64,000 nt of DNA, taken from assembly GCF_032854445.1 (NCBI RefSeq), contig NC_088296.1:15427485-15491484 (forward strand), in the 5' to 3' direction. The notes beneath the pieces were generated by a model. The model did no database searches, was not told the DNA's origin, and was given only the letters and a program-made list of their open reading frames with translations. Below, in pieces: positions 34,901 to 45,204 of the stretch. The first letter of the stretch is position 1, and each line of letters opens with the position of its first letter. This DNA comes from Liolophura sinensis. Taxonomy: Eukaryota; Mollusca; Polyplacophora; Chitonida; Chitonidae. The translations under genes and the position numbers were made by a program.

Positions 34901-37900
34901 TATAGGTACTGACACATAACCATGGTAACCTGCTACTGCGCCTTCCTGATATCCACTAGTATGTCAACAAGTTCAAAACCAGTCATGTTCAGAGTCACAG
35001 ATGTTGAATACATGTGCTTTTCCCAGTTTTTTATAAAGACATACATTCAATAAGGATTTGCCAAACATTGTGGAAAAAAAAAAAGACAGACCTTGAAGTT
35101 TTTGAGGTTTACTTTTTCTCCTGTGGTAAAAGTGTTGAAAGTGACATTTATAATACTGAAATAGAATTTTCTATTTCACATTTAAAGCTTTTGGGCTGAA
35201 AAGGTGATTTTTTTCACCATTTGTACATAATCTAGCATTATTATTTTTGGTATATTTAATTGAAAGAAAATCAGTTTTTCTCGATTTGTACCTGATAATA
35301 CATGTACATGTACCTTTCTTAAAATACTGAGTACCTTTATGCTTGATTTCTTTTGTCCTTCGTACTTAAAAATTGAGGGCACTTCCGTGTCCTGTCCATA
35401 CCTTAGATCTACAGACCTACCTTAACTGACCTTGAACTTAGATCTACAGACCTACCTTAACTGACCTTGAACTTAGATCTACAGACCTACCTTAACTGAC
35501 CTTGAACTTAGATCTACAGACCTACCTTAACTGACCTTGAATTTCATCCATGATTAACTTTCTCTCGTTTCCTTATTCCGAGAGCTCTACTGATTTTAGA
35601 AAGGTGTTTTGAGGTTTACTTGGGAACATGGGATGATATTCTATTGAAAAATTGTAAGTTTGACGACCAGAAATAATATTTTGGTGACATTTGCCCCTTA
35701 AAAATTTAGGGTACACGGTATATGTAATGTCTGCTAACTTCTCTTCTTTAGCAGCTTTCTTAGATGTATTACCAGTCCGTCTTGATATGCATGTACATGT
35801 ATTTACGGGGAAGTAGTCTATGGACAAGTTGTGGGTAATGGAATCTGAGACTCTGATCTGGCTGATGTCACATCTACCCCCCACCCCCCAACCCCTGCCC
35901 CCCAACTAATCCTTTGTTACATTTACCATCTACATGTATGTATTGTTAACCTCATTCACTAAGTTATCCATACAGTTTGAAAATCTTAAACATGCTGCTT
36001 TTAGTCATGGCGCCAGGAATGTACACGTAATGAGAGGTGATCTGAGACATTCTCGGTGTGTCACAACCATTCCACAAGCATACAGCTGACAGGCTAGTGG
36101 TTAGCTACTGGCACAAAGCAAATGGCAGGCTAGTGGTAAGCTGATGGCACACTGCAACTGGCAGGCTAGTGGTTAGCTGATGGCACTTAACTCGCAGGCT
36201 AGTGGTTAGCTACTGGTACACTACCACTGGCAGGCTGTTGGTAGGCTGATGGCATACTACAACTGACAGGCTAGTGGTTAACTACTGGTACACTGCAACT
36301 GGCAGGCTAGTGGTTAGCTGTTGGCACACTACAACTGGCAGGATAGTGGTTAGCCGCTGGCACACTACAACTGGCATGATAGTGTTAGCTGCTGGCACTA
36401 CAACTGGCAGGGTAGTAGTTAGCTACTGGTACTCTACAACTGGCAGACTAGTAGTTATCTGCTAGCACACTTACAGCTGGCAAACAAGTACATATAGCTA
36501 GCTATTGGCACACTACACTGGCAGACAAGTAGCTAGCTATTGGCATACTACACAGGCAGACAAGTAGCTAGCTATTGGCATACTACAAGGGCAGACAAGT
36601 ATCTAGCTATGGGCATAATATATTAGCTGGCTAGTGATATGTACAGTGATCAGAGATCAGAACTGGCAGGTTAACTAACTTGACACACTGCATAACAACT
36701 GGCAGACCAGTGACTAACATCAGTACACACTAACTGGTTTAGATAAACAAGTTATGTTCAGACCGAATTTCAGTATTTTTAATGCCTTTTTTGGTGTCTT
36801 TTTTGGGTCGCCATTAGCATCTGAACACATTCCTATGCAATTATCCTGTCTGTTGGCTGCAATCTCGCAAGGTGGCAGGCAGTGCTGCGCTTCTAAGGAC
36901 GCAAATTCACATGTAGGCCCTGCGTATTGCCTTACAGGAAAACAAAGCTAAAATATGAAGTAAGGTTTATCATACAGACAACTGAAAACTATGCCTGAAA
37001 TACTTCCATTCATTTCTTCAGGTTTTTTTTTTTGAGTATTGAAAAGCATTCAGATATTGAAATACTGTGGTGGGCTTTATAAACCATACTGATGGTATAT
37101 AGGAACTCTGATTGTTTTTTTTTTCCTGATGTTTACCACAAAGAAAGGAATTTTTTGGAACATTATTTCAGTTATCTTTTTACTCATAGGCAAAAAGATT
37201 ACTGATTAGATTAGTGTTGTGATTAGAGTTGGATAAACTTCCTGTGATGTCAGAGTTTCAGACCTCTGATTCTTACAATGTTACAATGTTGTTATTTAAA
37301 CCAGTAGTCTATATGGAGCTACTTGTGGACATTGCTTCAAAGTTGATTTTTTTATGTTGAAATTCTGACTTCATTACTTGTGTTGGCTGCATGGGTTCTT
37401 ACATGTACACATAGGTTATGTTGATAAGACTACAAGATTTCAAAGCGGACTCCATGATGGGAGCTTTATATCCATGGCCACAGGTGTAATACCTAGGTTT
37501 ATCACAGGCGTTATCTCTGGTGTACACAGTTATATAAGGCAGTTGCCCTATATTCATGATATTGGGCTTCACAGCACAAGAATGCCACGATTCTTCCTTG
37601 AGAAGGGTCAGCTACAGGGCATGTGTTTACCTCATTTTAACCCAGGCCTTTTTGGGACTGCCGACATTTGAGTTCAAGCCGACTTGCACTGTCTACTGTT
37701 CTTGGTGGACAGTAGGCGACGTACGACACAGTTGTGCACAGTCTAACCATCGTTTTAAGACCACTTGTTGTCCACCAATGTCTTTTAGTGTGCATATTTG
37801 TGTGTCACACGTTGAAAAGGTCGTTGAAAATTGTTTACACTTGTTACTCCATTTTCCTTGGTCTGTATGTAGATGTGTTAGTAAGACACACCTGACTTTA

Positions 37901-40900
37901 AGTCTGAAGTCTGGGGAGACTTCGTCTGGGCCCATGTTTATCAAATGTCTTAAGTCAAGCATTCAAACACAGCTACAAATAAAATGCTTTGCTCTTTAAA
38001 AGTTTAAAATATGAACAATGATTCTTAACTGCAGAGCAATGTACCAACCACAATTTGAGGTCTTTCCTGTTCTCAGTTTGACCTTTGAAGGATTTACAAT
38101 TTATGACCTAATCTTAACTGCAGAGCAATGTACCAACCACAATTTGAGGTCTTTCCTGTTCTCAGTTTGACCTTTGAAGGATTTACAATTTATGACCTAA
38201 TCTTAACTGCAGAGCAATGTACCAACCACAATTTGAGGTCTTTCCTGTTCTCAGTTTGACCTTTGAAGGATTTACAATTTATGACCTAATCTTAACTGCA
38301 GAGCAATGTACCAACCACAATTTGAGGTCTTTCCTGTTCTCCGTTTGACCTTTGAAGGATTTACAATTTGTGACCTAAATCTTAACTGCAGAGCAATGTA
38401 CCAACCACAATTTGAGGTCTTTCCTGTTCTCAGTTTGACCTTTGAAGGATTTACAATTTGTGACCTAATCTTAACTGCAGAGCAATGTACCAACCACAAT
38501 TTGAGGTCTTTCCTGTTCTCAGTTTGACCTTTGAAGGATTTACAATTTGTGACCTAATCTTAACTGCAGAGCAATGTACCAACCACAATTTGAGGTCTTT
38601 CCTGTTCTCAGTTTGACCTTTGAAGGATTTACAATTTGTGACCTAATCTTAACTGCAGAGCAATGTACCAACCACAATTTGAGGTCTTTCCTGTTCTCAG
38701 TTTGACCTTTGAAGGATTTACAATTTATGACCTAAGTCTTAACTTCCTTGATAAATACGGGCTCTGATCTTTATGCCAGGGGAAGTGATAACCAGATATA
38801 TAATGTTTTCTTTGATCTGCTATATCTTGTTGGATCAAAATATTCATTCCTGTTTAAAACTGTGTTAAACTCTCATGTATTTACAATTTTTGGTATGCTT
38901 GAATATGCATTTAAGTAGAGGTAATTCTGTTTATATGAATTTTAATGAAATTTTAATGAAATTAAAATTATTATTGAAATTATTATTGAAATTATTAAAA
39001 TTATTATTGAAATTAAAATTATGAATTACTACTAATTCTAGATAAAAACAGTCATCGCTATCAACTGCAAGCATGGAAATAATGTTTAAGTTGGTGCAGG
39101 AGATAATTGCAAATCTTCCAGCTAATTCACAGTACTAATTATTAACCAGGAACTGCCAACATACGTAGTCTATGTGGAGGTAATTTTTGTGGACAACAAA
39201 AGTTAATTTTTTACATTGAAATTCTGGCCGCCAGTTTCATTTTTAAATTCAACAGATCTGTGACAAATTTGACATGCGTGTTCAGTGTGTTATGGTAAAT
39301 GAATTGTGTCATTTGTTATGGTAAATGAATTGTGCCATTTGTAGGTTGATAGGTGTACTATCATTCTGAAACACATCACTGACACCTCTCCAGCTTCTCC
39401 AAGGTCTGTCACCAACCTGCGGATGGTCATGGGTTTCCTCATGGCTCTGCACGGTTTCCTCCCACCATAATGCTGGCCGCCATCGTATAAGTGAAATATT
39501 CTTGAGTACAGCATAAAACATCAATCAAATAAATGAATATAAATAGTTTTCATATGCTTTGGTATTGGCCTAAGGTTGTCTGTATTGACCAAAGAACTGT
39601 TGTCTCGGATAAGATGTGACAATATTTTATTGCCTCTCTATCTTAACATTAATATTAATTGTTTTAATTATGAATCCGGCATTGTATAAATCATCTGCTA
39701 CATGTAGCTACAAGTCCAAATGTAAAATTGGTTCTCCCAGCTGTGAAGCCTTCAAATTTTGGAGAAGGCTGTTGTCTTTTATCTTCATTTGCATCACCAT
39801 TGATACACCTATTGCTCTGTCTGAATTGCTAGGCTGCATCGGCTGTTTAAGGGTGGTAACATGCAAAGTTAATTAATAGGTCAGCACATGTAAATGTTAT
39901 ATATATATATGTATTAAACACCCTGTTGCTGTGATAAGCCGTCTTTCCACAGACATGGGATTACGTGTGTGTTAGCGCATGCGATTCCTTAATGCAATCG
40001 CGGCATTGTTTCCAAGGCCAGTGCGTTTACAGCTGGGTTCTACCTGTCTGATTCTAATGCTCTGCCAGTCGACTCCAGCAATGCACCTGGATCCTTGCCC
40101 TAGGTGCTACAAAAGGGACATTTTCCAATTGCTCTTTATTATAAAGGTGTGCATTAGACAGTCACGCGGAGCCTGTGGAAATGCAGTAGCTTATTTATGC
40201 AATTCCCTTTCTCAGACAAACTAGGCTAATTCTTCGACCTTTTCAACTACCTCTGCAACCAATATTTTGAGGTCAGAGGTATATTAGAGAAATATAGATT
40301 GTAGAGAAATAATTTGCACAGTTTTATGAAGCTTACAACTAATCAGTGACACAAACAAGTCATTTTTAGCATCATTTTCGTAACTATTGTATGCGTACAT
40401 TCCAGGAAGGAATTTGCTTTAGAAGTGGAAAAGGTTGAAGATTTACCGTATTGGACAAGACATAACAAGAATGATCGCATGTTCGTGAAATAACAGCTTT
40501 ATACAGTATGAATTTTGTATACATGTATAAATTTTTTGTATACATGTATAAATTTTTGTATACTTGTATAAATTTTTGTATACATGTATAAATTTTTTGT
40601 ATACATGTATAAATTTGCAGATTTTGGTGAAAGAATTCCAGATGGCTAAATTATAACTGTCACATGATACCAAATACTACACGGTTTTTATGTTTTCAAT
40701 TTGCAGGTTTTTAGAAAAAGATTTTCCATTGGCTGCATCATATTTGCCGCGAAGACACACAATGGGTAACGTCTCAACGCCCCCTGGTGGACCCTCCACA
40801 ATGTACAAGCGTCACAGTTACGATATTGACTCAGACTCTTCTCCTGTTCTTGTGATTCGCTCCCGGACAAAGGACATTCAGACGTCGTTAGAGAGGCTCG

Positions 40901-40932
40901 AGAAAACCAGCGACGAGTTCTTCCAGTTGTAA
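21399..40932 (+). CDS. LYSMD1: LysM and peptidoglycan-binding domain protein, LYSMD1/2 type
   Basis: The spliced CDS joins 21399-21572, 23363-23742 and 40707-40932, giving 259 aa (human LYSMD1 and LYSMD2 are about 215-227). The LysM domain at residues ~43-85 reads HRVVSGDTLARLALKYSVTV, then EQIKRDNKLW and FIPV, the LYSMD1/2 form. A polar, Ser-rich linker follows, then SALDFLSKYDSSIAQLK, like the short SA.DFL helix of LYSMD1/2. The end (RSRTKDIQ...DEFFQL) resembles the LYSMD1 C-terminus (RSRT...DEIFKL). No signal peptide or membrane segment is seen, so it should be intracellular, unlike LYSMD3/4. The function of the family is poorly known. Junctions are phase 0 and phase 2, with consensus GTAAGG and GTATGT donors. 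I prefer LYSMD1, but LYSMD2 orthology is possible. Intron 2 is 17 kb. Confidence 0.9.
21573..23362 (+). other. LysM gene intron 1
   Basis: 1.8 kb. It contains the inverted-repeat element at 22732-23198, a direct repeat (22560-22665 and 22992-23095), and a possible very diverged SINE-A remnant, minus, at about 22262-22378. Confidence 0.8.
22732..23198. mobile_element. Inverted-repeat (foldback/MITE-like) element
   Basis: Ends of about 65 bp are inverted copies: left 22732-22796 (GATAAATCGACAGACAAAAG, ATAAGGAACA, TGTCTGCAAA, GGCCATAGA), right 23130-23198 in complement. No coding region is inside and no clear target duplication is seen. Confidence 0.65.
23363..23742 (+). CDS. LYSMD1: LysM gene exon 2
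   Basis: It starts VEQIKRDNKLW after a polypyrimidine tract and CAG, completing the LysM domain, and continues through the Ser-rich linker to KKMEQNA. The donor is GTATGT after GCTGC (phase 2). The read-through stops at 23767. Confidence 0.92.
24992..25080 (+). mobile_element. SINE-A 3' fragment
   Basis: CCTACCATAATGCTGGCTGCC through GTATAAGTGAAATATTCTTG to the (AAAT)n tail. Confidence 0.85.
25366..25580. repeat. 43-bp minisatellite, 5 copies
   Basis: Unit: AATGTTCAACATTAGCTCTA, then CACGTTGATTTGTTTCAGTCAGT. The last copy is the most diverged. Confidence 0.92.
26118..26372 (+). mobile_element. SINE-B copy, 3' truncated
   Basis: tRNA-like GCCTTGATAGCACAGTTGATAGAGC, B-box-like GGGTCAATCCTGG, body to TGAAGCAGCACTAGATAAAGG. 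The TCATATGACTG/CACTCAC end is missing. Confidence 0.88.
27833..28318. repeat. 22-bp minisatellite, 22 copies
   Basis: Unit GGTTTCCCATGGATGATAAG plus CC, with three main variants (TTTCTC, AATCC, TATGCC). Reverse-strand open frames here are artefacts. Confidence 0.95.
28322..28501 (-). mobile_element. MITE, family C1, minus orientation
   Basis: The end GGAAAGGTTGAAGAATTA and the internal TTTGATTTTGGAGATAAAAC, TTGGCCAATTTCAGGACTTC and AATTTTATCA match the complement of the 41088 copy. Its other end abuts the 22-bp array. Confidence 0.7.
29349..29647. repeat. Duplicated block, copy 1 (SINE inside)
   Basis: AAGAATGTTGATAG, TTCAGATCAGTCCAGAACAC, TTCAGTTTATATTGTAGTAG and CTTCAACCAGCC match 31025-31212 in order. 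Copy 1 carries a SINE-A; copy 2 does not. Confidence 0.8.
29427..29557 (+). mobile_element. SINE-A, 5' truncated, with empty site at 31.1 kb
   Basis: From ACCTGCGGATGGTCATGGG to the AAATAAATA tail. It interrupts a block whose second copy (31025-31212) reads TTCCAGAAGACTTTG without insertion. Confidence 0.9.
29975..30715. repeat. 44-bp minisatellite, ~16 copies
   Basis: Unit CACCATGGGCACACCACTGG, then CATACAACTGGCACACCACAGACT. Stop-free in more than one frame on both strands, hence the long spurious frames (up to 280 codons). Confidence 0.95.
31025..31212. repeat. Duplicated block, copy 2 (no SINE)
   Basis: The sister of 29349-29647. It has its own small internal duplication of GTTTATATTGTAGTAGTGGC. 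Confidence 0.8.
31330..31760. repeat. Family-E repeat, arm 1
   Basis: It matches the reverse complement of 35270-35720 in two blocks: CACCTCAAAACACCTTTCTA with ATCATGGATGAAAT, and AAAAGAAATCCAACAAGCAT with AAAGGTGCTCAGTATTTT. Confidence 0.65.
31879..31935. repeat. (TA)n microsatellite
   Basis: TA repeats with one TTTATA interruption. Confidence 0.92.
32329..32795. repeat. 29-bp minisatellite (TACATGTACATCTGT)
   Basis: Unit TGTACATCTGTACCTACATG, then TACATCTGT, about 16 imperfect copies with half-units. The Cys/Tyr-rich open frames are artefacts. Confidence 0.92.
32903..33266 (+). mobile_element. SINE-B, full length with 12-bp TSD
   Basis: It is flanked by ACATACTGTCTT at 32891-32902 and 33267-33278. 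A-box-like TAGCACAGTTGGTGGAGCG, B-box-like GGATCAATCCTTG, 3' tail ending CACTCACTCACTC. Good reference copy of the family. Confidence 0.93.
33279..35240. other. Intron 2 stretch, mostly unassigned
   Basis: No exon is recognised. 34380-34445 is a SINE-A fragment in minus orientation (CCATCCCCAGGTTGCTGGAAG). 34140-34360 shows loose ~85-bp repeats around CTTTCACTTTC. Confidence 0.5.
35270..35720. repeat. Family-E repeat, arm 2 (inverted)
   Basis: Reverse complement of 31330-31760. The 35-bp tandem repeat at 35402-35540 lies between its two matching blocks. Confidence 0.65.
35402..35540. repeat. 35-bp tandem repeat, 4 copies
   Basis: Near-perfect copies of ACTTAGATCTACAGACCTAC, then CTTAACTGACCTTGA. 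Confidence 0.95.
36065..36610. repeat. 36-bp degenerate minisatellite
   Basis: Unit CTGGCAGGCTAGTGGTTAGC, then TACTGGCACACTACAA, about 15 imperfect copies, more diverged toward the 3' side. Confidence 0.88.
36611..37024. other. Unassigned intron 2 stretch
   Basis: The 65-codon frame at 36754 has no recognised homologue or flanking splice sites that I could support. Confidence 0.45.
37025..37280 (+). repeat. Family-D dispersed repeat, copy 2
   Basis: It matches the reverse complement of 15480-15765, including TGGTGGGCTTTATAAACCAT and GGAACATTATTTCAG. Confidence 0.65.
38028..38738. repeat. 89-bp tandem repeat, 8 copies
   Basis: Nearly identical units beginning CTTAACTGCAGAGCAATGTA. They differ at single sites (ATTTATGACC against ATTTGTGACC), so the expansion is recent. 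Confidence 0.96.
38938..39025. repeat. AT-rich simple repeat
   Basis: Copies of TTATTATTGAAA and AATTTTAATGAAA. Confidence 0.8.
39395..39540 (+). mobile_element. SINE-A, 5' truncated
   Basis: From TCTCCAAGGTCTGTCACCAA to CATCAATCAAATAAATGAA, matching the family body and 3' domain. Confidence 0.88.
40227..40445 (+). mobile_element. MITE, family C2
   Basis: Terminal inverted repeats: left TAATTCTTCGACCTTTTC, right complement TAAATCTTCAACCTTTTCC. The inside matches 18950-19155 throughout. It ends about 260 bp before exon 3. Confidence 0.8.
40505..40618. repeat. ~21-bp tandem repeat (GTATACATGTATAAAT)
   Basis: Five to six copies of TTTTTGTATACATGTATAAA. The core ATACATGTAT is palindromic. Confidence 0.92.
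40707..40932 (+). CDS. LYSMD1: LysM gene exon 3 (C-terminus)
   Basis: Acceptor TTTGCAG; the first base completes the Ala codon from exon 2. It codes FLEKDFPLAASYL through a Ser/Pro-rich stretch to DEFFQL and TAA at 40930-40932. The assignment rests on phase match and on the LYSMD1-like C-terminal RSRT..DEFFQL. Confidence 0.85.
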
Positions 40933-41087
40933 CCAAGATGAAAGACTAAGTATTTATTATTTGGAGTGTGAAACAAGGGGTCATCTCTGAAATACCAGAA
41001 ACCTGTATTCATTGACGATCTTTCTAGTCACCCCATCCATGGACTCCATTTTAAATAAGTGTAGATGAGGGTATATATACGTAACTT
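40933..41087 (+). other. Start of LysM gene 3' UTR
   Basis: Follows the TAA. I could not fix the poly(A) site; the only nearby AATAAA lies in a SINE tail. Confidence 0.5.
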
Positions 41088-41449
41088 TAATTCTTCAACC
41101 TTTTCGCATGTTTTAGAGGTGTTCACTCGTGCATATCCTGAGGGCATTATTCTGTGTAGACTGATAAAATTAAACTTTTTTGTGAAGCCCTGAAAATAGC
41201 CAATCCAACAAATGTAGTTGTCTCCAAAATCAAATTATATGTGTGCGGAATTTGCACTGAGGTCTGTCAGCAACCTGCGGATGGTCGTGGGTTTCCCCCG
41301 GGCCTTGCTCGGTTTCCTTCCACCATAATGCTGGCGGCTGTCGTATAAGTGAAATATTCTTGAGTGCGGCGTAAAACACCAATCAAATAAGTAAATAAAT
41401 AAATTGCACTGAAAGCTGCTCTTCCATATGCGAAAAGGTTGAGGAATTA
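41088..41449 (+). mobile_element. MITE, family C1, with nested SINE-A
   Basis: Terminal inverted repeats TAATTCTTCAACCTTTTC (left) and TAATTCCTCAACCTTTTC (right, complement), extended by GCAT. Ends start with TA, fitting a TA target site. A SINE-A splits it at 41261-41403. Confidence 0.85.
41261..41403 (+). mobile_element. SINE-A, 5' truncated, TSD TTGCACTGA
   Basis: It is inserted in the MITE. Direct repeats TTGCACTGA at 41252-41260 and 41404-41412 flank it. It starts within the body (GGTCTGTCAGCAACC), as expected of target-primed reverse transcription with truncation. Confidence 0.92.
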
Positions 41450-43508
41450 GTCTATGTATATATATATGTATATATTGGAGCATTTTATCTGGTCTGATGC
41501 CTAAAAACTTTTGTAGAGAAAAGTGGAATTTTTTTAGATCAAATTCTTCTATTGCTAAAAGGTAAAAATTGTTCTACTGCACCTGTCACTTGTTAGATGT
41601 CCTAAAATGTAAGGCAACTTTTGTTGACATTAATTTACCTATCACCTGTCTCGCCGTGTTCTGAGGGCACAGGTAACACCTCTGTCCTACAGGAACGTAG
41701 CAAATACACAAACAAACACCCAGCTCCTTAATTTTCTCCATCCTCTGTGTACTCCAAATAACTTTTCATGAATCCTTTTTTCACATGCCCTTGTTACTGC
41801 ACATGAAATCAAAAATAGTTGCTTAGCATTTCTGAGAGGGCACAGTAGGACTTCTTTTACCTTCAGCGATAAAAGAGTTCAAATTCAACATTCTCTTGTA
41901 AGTGTGATTTGTTCATTGCTGGATTTTATCAGTATTTGAAAAACAGAAGCTTTGCTGTATTTTAGGGACTAAGTGAATTGATTGAGGATTAAATGTTTAT
42001 GTATATAGTATCTTCACAAGTTCTCCATTCTTTTAATCATTGTCAACATGGCTGTTTTTTGCATATTTTGACCACATTCTACTGATTTTTGTGTTGCTAC
42101 ATGTATGTCCAGAAGTTGTATAACAACCAGGTATTGTAGTTAGTGGTGCGTTGCAGCAATGAATAGACATGTGACATAGCAAATAGAAAGAACAGTGAAT
42201 ACTGCACTTTTTTTGTGTTGCCATGCAACATTGTTGCCTAATGGGCTGATTGTTGTATTAAACCCAGATCATTCCGAAGAACACAGAAAATGGCGTGGAA
42301 CTATGATGTATTTGTCATTGGGCATTCTGGGTAAATCTTGGAAAAATGTCACCTTGACAACGGAAGATCCAGGAAAATATGCCATCTTCAGCATGGAAAG
42401 TAACTAAAAAATCTTGGAAATATGCCATCTTCAACATGGAAAGTAGTCAAAAAATCTTGGAAATATGCCATCTTCAGTTCAGTGTGGAAAGAAGCTTGTA
42501 AGTAATATGTAAGAACTGAAAAGTGTAAAAATTTTACCTTGCTGTAAAGAAACCAAAGCATTACGTTTTAAATATTTGCCTCTCTTTGTAGTTTTGTATG
42601 TAGGGAACACTTTTGCCAAAACAAACAAAAAAAAGTCTGTGTTTAGAAATATGTGTACAGAGTAATGTCAAGTTAATCTGAAAGAAGCATGCTCGCATAA
42701 TAATATCAAAACTGCTCAAACGTCTTTACTCCATCTTATCACCAGTGCTAGGCTGTGGATGGTTTAAAAATTTTTATCGAGAGAATGTAAATAACTGTTT
42801 ATTGTAAGGATGTGACATAACATGCATAATCGATATACAGATCTTCTTTATTTAATAATTATCGATGATTCTTTTCTTATTTTGTGGTTTTTATGCATTA
42901 CCTGTACCTGCAAACTGTCACTTTAATTTGTAAGGATTGTGTGTAGAAATTTTTTTAGGCAAAAGAAAACGGAAACTTTTTGGCAAATACCTTTACCTGA
43001 CAAACTTCTCTGAGAAGTGCAGACAAAGGCATCTGGTTATTACACCATGAAAATGTGGGAAACTGACAGAGTAAAGGTGATGTATCTTCTCATCCCGATC
43101 TGAAACAGCATAGTGAGAATTTGCTGTACTGGGAGTTATCTCCCCTGATGAGGGCTGCGGTGTTGTTGCAGAGCAAGCTGAAGCTGGTCTAACTTTTTGA
43201 ATGAAAGATTGAATGATTAAATATACATATACATGTATGATCTGCGTCTGAAAATGACCGATGGAAACACGTTCGTCAGTCCCGCAACTGCAGATTTGCA
43301 GAAAGGAATAATGTGTGATGTGAGAAAGTGAACGGAGCTATTGGTCGTCCGTGTGTCTTAGCTGTGTGGGGGATGTTCATGTAGGCCTACCTAGCGAAGG
43401 TTAGTTGCTTTATCAGTTTGGGCACTTTGGTTTAGCTCCTCCGCCCATAAATCTGACATCATACAACCTATCAAAGGGAAACATTCATGAGTATTAAAGC
43501 TATTACAG
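41450..43508. other. Unassigned stretch after the LysM gene
   Basis: I see no gene. 42375-42475 holds two and a half copies of a ~45-bp unit (TCTTGGAAATATGCCATCTT). Part may be 3' UTR. Confidence 0.5.
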
Positions 43509-43695
43509 TAATTATTCAACCTTTTTGCATGTTTTTAGAAGGTGTTCATTCAACTATTTTCTGAAGGCTTTATTTCTGTGAAGCCCTGACACTGGCCAAT
43601 TCAACCAATGTGGTTTTGTCTCCAAAATCAAATTACAAATTTGCATAAATTACACTGAAAGTGGCTCTTTCATATGCAGAAAGGTTGAGGAATTA
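43509..43695 (+). mobile_element. MITE, family C1, uninterrupted
   Basis: Ends TAATTATTCAACCTTTTTGC and complement TAATTCCTCAACCTTTCTGC. The inside matches the 41088 copy without the SINE, so it serves as the empty-site reference. Confidence 0.85.
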
Positions 43696-43927
43696 AGGTA
43701 ACTGTCAGTAAAATAAATAATTAAATTAGGGGACATAAATTTACAGTATGAAGAATTTGATTGTATTAAATATCAATTCGTGCATTTGATGAAACTGACT
43801 GATATAACTGTCTAGTTATATGTGCTTGTTTGCTAGGCAAGTGTTTATTGTCAAATTGATTGAGTTTTTTTTGTGAAGGTTATTAGGTATCATGGGTTGG
43901 GGATTAGTACATTGTGTAGCTTTGTAT

Positions 43928-44074
43928 GTGGGAAGGTCTGCGGGCTTCCTGTGGATGGTTGGGGGTTTCCCCCCAGGCTCTGTCTGATGTCCTCCCACCA
44001 TCATGTTAGCCACCATCGTATAAGTGAAATATTCTTGAGCACGGCGTAAAACAGCAATCAAGTAAATAAATAAA
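43928..44074 (+). mobile_element. SINE-A, 5' truncated
   Basis: GTGGGAAGGTCTGCGGGC through CACGGCGTAAAACAGCAATC to (AAAT)n. Confidence 0.9.
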
Positions 44075-44331
44075 TTGTCATCTTCATTGAAGCTTGTGCT
44101 TCTCAGTATGGAGCCTTGGTTACAATATTAAAGCACTTGACATCTCTCATGCAGGCATTGTATTCTTGCATGTGTATCTGTGCGTTTTATATGCTTTCGC
44201 GATATCAGCCAAGAAAAGTTTATTTTGGCGTTGACGTAAATACGTGTGCAGTATGTACCTATCGGTGGAGTCAGTCCGGGCAAACTCGCTGTGAGAGGAC
44301 TCCTTTAGATTAAATAGAGAGACAAAATGGC

Positions 44332-44455
44332 TTAAAGGGATACAGAATCAATTCTGATTGGCTGGAGTGGGAGATACATAAGTCCAGGTTATGCCTAGCC
44401 TATGTACACAACAAGCTAAATTTTCAGTATGTCAGATTTATTCAAGCGTGACGTA
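44332..44455 (+). mobile_element. MITE, family F, 3' truncated
   Basis: TTAAAGGGATACAGAATCAA, then TCTGATTGGCTGGAG and TTTATTCAAGCGTGACG match the left part of 60848-61032. Confidence 0.6.
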
Positions 44456-45204
44456 ACATCAGCCACACAATAAATCAAATAGACCATTGTTTTGGGTTTT
44501 GGGTTTTGTTTTTTTTTTTCAGTCTCCTAGACAGTAGTCTTTTTGTTTTTTTAAGTCTTCTCGACAATAGGTTAAATAGGCAGTTTCCTGCTTTGACATA
44601 GGCTGCAAAGGCCATTTTAAGGCCATCCTTAGAAAAATTTTTGTTTCCCACAACTTGACCATATTACAGAAAATAGGATCGGCAGTAGGGATTTTTTTTT
44701 TTTATATTATTCTAGCTAATGAAAAAGAGAAGAGAAATAAGTAAATTAACATGGGGACAAAAACAAAAGAAGAATATAGAACTTCTATCAATATTCCAAG
44801 AAAATCTAATAGTGTGTGCATGGTCCTTTTATGGTCTAATCCAGTTGATTTCTGCAGAGGAGTATAGAGTGATCAGGCCCAGTGGCTAAACCCACTCTCT
44901 CACTGGCAGCTCCCATAGATTGTTCCAAAACCTAGAATTTCACGTTGGTCACATATATGGGTGTTCAATACAGTTGTGATACACTTTTGATATGTAGGCA
45001 TCCCTATTTTATGCAGAATATATATATATTTGTTTTGGACCTTTGCTATGTACATGATATCTGTTGTTTTCTCTTTTTTAGGTGATCTCTTGGTACACAA
45101 TTGTTAATCCATTGACTCCATTCCATGCGTTGTCAGCAATTCACTCTCTTTTAAATTTGAATATTTTTAAGCATTACCATTATTAAATATGTTCTTGTGC
45201 TGCA
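44456..45204. other. Unassigned AT-rich spacer
   Basis: T-runs near 44509 and 44693; no gene recognised. Confidence 0.5.

Larger units (their letters stand above)
23743..40706 (+). other. LysM gene intron 2 (17 kb)
   Basis: The intron is full of repeats: at least eight minisatellites, SINE-A and SINE-B copies, two MITEs, and families D and E, listed separately. I looked for an extra exon and found none needed: exon 2 and exon 3 join in phase. Confidence 0.75.
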
